Below are positions 61,839 through 64,000 of a DNA stretch of 64,000 nt, piece by piece. The notes beneath the pieces were generated by a model that was not told the DNA's origin, searched no databases, and was given only the letters and a program-made list of their open reading frames with translations. The stretch is taken from positions 4,774,501 through 4,838,500 of the forward strand of contig CP126196.1 of assembly GCA_030272155.1 (NCBI GenBank), read 5' to 3'. Both the position numbers and the translations under genes were made by a program. The number at the start of each line of letters is the position of its first letter. Position 1 is the stretch's first letter. The stretch is from Tetradesmus obliquus. Lineage: Eukaryota; Chlorophyta; Chlorophyceae; Sphaeropleales; Scenedesmaceae.

Positions 61839-62653
61839 AAGCTTACCGTGCCGTCATGCTGCAGCAGGCTCTTGATAGTGTCATACTCCAGCACAGCCAC
61901 GACTGTGTCTGTGGCAAACTTCCACTTGAACACAGGCCCAAACAGCCTGCAGCAGCAAATGTGTTGTATGCACAAAAGGAGGACAATCAGAAGACAGATT
62001 GACTCAGCGTTGGCAGTTGGGCCAGGACATGCGGCTTTCACAGCGACACTGAGCTGCACTGTGTGGCAAACGGAGCTAGGGCGCTTGGGTGGTGTTGCTA
62101 CTGAGCCAGCTGACAGCACGCGGCACTGGAGCACACATACATGCTGCAGTATGGTAATCTGGAGCAGCTTGCAGGACAAGCTTGCAGGACAAGCTGCCGC
62201 TGCTGCTCACCTCAGGCGCTCCAGCAGGAATGGCACCTCCCCCTGCTGCAGCTCAGGGAAGTCGCCCAGCAGCAGCTGCAGCGGGTTCCAGCTGTGCTTG
62301 CCTTCAGGCTGCGGCAGGTTTGCTGTGTTGCCATTTGGCAGAGCTGCCCAGCCAGGGCCCTGCAGGGCAGCAACCTCTGCTGCTGACAGCTGCGCGCCAG
62401 GCTGACTGCGTTTGCTGCTGCCTACTGCTGCTGCAAAGGGGCATGCTGAGGGCTTTAATGTGATTTCTGTGTCTTCGAGAGTTGAGGAGGTGGCTGCAGC
62501 GTTGCAGGTGGATGTAGGTTGTTTGTGGCGGGTGTTGGTGTGGGGCTGGGGCCTGACACGGTGCAGCCCTGCCCTGACAGCAGGAGCTGCGCTAATCTGT
62601 TTAGGCTTGTTGCCTGCGGCTGCTTGGCGAGCTTCTAGCGGCCGGAGCTGCAT
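57550..62653 (-). CDS. Cytochrome P450, probably plastid-targeted (CYP85-clan/CYP120-like)
   Basis: Nine minus-strand exons, 62653-62211, 61946-61847, 61141-61004, 60528-60406, 60035-59932, 59526-59394, 59138-58983, 58578-58441 and 57984-57550, join exactly into 589 codons. The N-terminus (about 100 residues, Arg/Ala/Ser-rich) looks like a transit peptide. P450 landmarks run in order: LFGPVFKWKFATDTVVAVLE, RKTLAPGFSRQALRQ (C-helix region), LPGTTFRKGIEAKAAL, I-helix LLLAGTDTSGGG, K-helix KEALR, FKPERW and the heme loop FGSGPHVCLG. The LPGT-F-K and I-helix patterns fit the CYP85/CYP26/CYP120 clan of oxidising terpenoid, steroid or retinoid enzymes. The clan and substrate are inferred. The heme loop has His where most P450s have Arg, which the family signature allows. 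Exon edges are echoed in several introns. Confidence 0.9.
58255..58350 (-). repeat. Echo of the P450 exon 8 donor edge
   Basis: Forward gcggccgcacctgcagtcta and following bases copy the K-helix exon end (about 58435-58525) with its gtgcgg donor, about 182 bp downstream on the minus strand. Confidence 0.85.
58862..58925 (-). repeat. Echo of the P450 exon 7 donor edge
   Basis: acacctgctgctgctcctgc and following bases copy the exon 7 end (EVMQKLRQEQQQ) with a gtgtgg donor, about 116 bp downstream on the minus strand. Confidence 0.85.
59527..59620 (+). repeat. (CAG)n-(CATCAG)n compound repeat at the P450 exon 6 acceptor
   Basis: CAG units pass into CATCAG units. On the coding strand the CTG end abuts the exon 6 acceptor at 59526. 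Confidence 0.9.
60265..60790 (-). repeat. Echoes on both sides of P450 exon 4
   Basis: The exon 4 donor edge (aacccaccagcagctgcgtg forward) recurs at 60272-60345, downstream in the gene. The acceptor edge (gatggcctccaccttgccca forward) recurs at 60596-60640 and, decayed, at 60755-60790, upstream in the gene. Confidence 0.88.
61105..61540 (-). repeat. Tandem array spanning the P450 exon 3 acceptor junction
   Basis: Four copies of ggcctgcagccctgggg and the following acceptor block start near 61106, 61229, 61357 and 61479 (period 122-128 bp). The first holds the true start of exon 3 (VMAFWAPPGLQAIG). The others keep the coding-like sequence and tgcgg-type acceptors. Confidence 0.92.
61700..61838 (-). 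repeat. Echo of the P450 exon 2 donor edge plus (CTG)n tract
   Basis: Forward ccgtcatgccgcagcaggct at about 61716 copies the exon 2 end (LLQHDGT). Forward CTG runs at about 61768-61838 separate it from the true junction at 61847. Confidence 0.85.
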
Positions 62654-64000
62654 GTTTGCTGCGGATTACACAAGAAGCACGGATGTACAGGCCCTTGGCT
62701 GGTGACAGATATCGTGCCCTTTAACATCCCGGTATTGCATCAATCATATAGCAAAGTTTCTTCCCTTTCATCCGGGTTGCGCTCAGCCGTGATTAGCAGG
62801 AGCTCAGCCGGTGACACAAGACCTACGGCACAGCTCGTGTTAGGATCACTCAAGACACGCACCTGCTGCACCTGCTCACCATTACCTGCCGATACGGAGG
62901 CGGAGCCACCAACAGGACCGCCATTGTATACTCCCTCCAGCACAGCAGACCTTCTGCCGGACAAAAAGCTTGCCTGCTGCCAGTTTGAACAGGCCTTGAG
63001 AACTTCACACTGTGCAGTCACAACTGTCTGTGCTTTCAATCAAATCAAGCCCCACTACCGAAATTTACGCCCTGCGATGCAGTGCTTTGTATACCGTTGC
63101 GGTTTATTTCGGAAGGCTGCGCTCGGGATTCGGATGCAGCCTTTCTGCAGCTGCTGTTTCGTGACTGCAGACCTACTGCAACGGCGTTGCTGGGTTGCCA
63201 GTTGATGCTGATTGCATGGAAAAGGGTGCACAGAATGCAGTATAAAATTGGTACAACGTGCAAGCAGGTCAATCATTTCAAGTAGATGCAGCATAATGAG
63301 TACTCACATGGCTAGAAGAGGTGCTGTTACCACCAAGGCGACAACACTGCACACATGCGAAAACGCAGCTTTAGGCATGGTACATGCACAACTGCATGCC
63401 TGGCGAAGCATCTTGATGAAGTCACATACCCCAAGCACACACAAGTTGACTGGCGGAGTCATGAGCAGTGCAGTTCAACCTACTGCAGCGAGTCTTGTCC
63501 TGTAGCAGCCACACAGCTTGCAAATCGCAGCGCAGGATTGGCGCTAGCAGCTCCTCAGCTAGTCAGTGCTGCACCAAGCACCTAACAAGTGTGAAGGAGC
63601 TGCCAAGCAACGCGCAACCCTGGCTGTAACAAGCTGGCGCTGTTGATACCAGAGACGTGTTCGGCAACAGATGAAAGGATAGACTCTGCTACCCAGGTAC
63701 CGGCAGAGCAGGCGAGTGACCCACGATCACACACACCCGCAACACGCACCTTACTTGTGCTTGACTTGTATGCATCCTAGCTGTCAGCTGCCTGTGCGCG
63801 CTGCGCAGTCGTGGGCAGCAGCACACAGCAGCAGGCACAGGTCCCCTGCATACTACGTTGCATTCCGCTACTACTATATCACGAAGCCACCCACATACAG
63901 CAGCCGCCTGAGGGCAAAACAGAAGAGCGCCGCATCAGCGCACATCCTCACATCGATCACCACAAGCAATCGATGAACCCTAGTGGGGCTGTACCCTGGC
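62654..64000. other. P450 upstream region, no gene recognised
   Basis: 5' flank of the P450 gene. No conserved exon, tRNA-like or repeat structure seen to the window edge. Confidence 0.45.

Overview
This window looks like nuclear DNA of a green alga, probably a chlorophycean and possibly a Sphaeropleales/Scenedesmus-type species; the lineage is an inference. The genes are rich in introns, with GT-AG sites and acceptors that are almost always tgcag|. The recognisable products include plastid-linked proteins, a cytosolic glutamine synthetase and a flagellum-associated RJL GTPase. Long CAG/CTG tracts run through exons and introns alike, giving poly-Gln, poly-Ala, poly-Ser or poly-Leu depending on frame.

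Layout: 184-3232 (-) SMP-domain membrane-tether protein, partial; 4932-7110 (+) RJL small GTPase; 8393-11398 (+) Gln-rich unknown; 14634-18278 (+) cytosolic glutamine synthetase; 20354-21611 (+) Ala-rich unknown; 25053-27457 (-) EAF6, a NuA4 subunit; 28718-33344 (+) large low-complexity protein with IQ-like helices; 34790-37840 (-) CRT/CLT-like transporter; 41014-42990 (-) single-exon Gln/Ala-rich coiled-coil protein; 44566-48744 (-) plastid prokaryotic-type aspartate/prephenate aminotransferase; 49585-51380 (+) small two-helix, HIG1-like membrane protein; 52596-54723 (+) OEP24-like beta-barrel; 57550-62653 (-) cytochrome P450 with a likely transit peptide. Exon joins were worked out by hand from splice sites, intron phase and protein-family conservation. 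Nearly every model closes in frame.

The genes do not form one pathway. Several serve plastids or nitrogen and amino-acid metabolism: glutamine synthetase, the aminotransferase, the CRT-like carrier, the OEP24-like pore and the P450. Three pairs are divergent (SMP/RJL, EAF6/IQ-like, aminotransferase/HIG1-like) and three are convergent (Ala-rich/EAF6, IQ-like/CRT, OEP24/P450).

The most unusual feature is what I call junction echoes. In most multi-exon genes here, the exon edge next to a splice site has been tandemly copied into the adjoining intron or 3' flank, together with the splice site. Donor-side edges are copied downstream and acceptor-side edges upstream, most often about 85-130 bp apart and one to five times. 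A second recurring feature is introns that end in a pure (CTG)n-CAG tract used as the 3' splice site.
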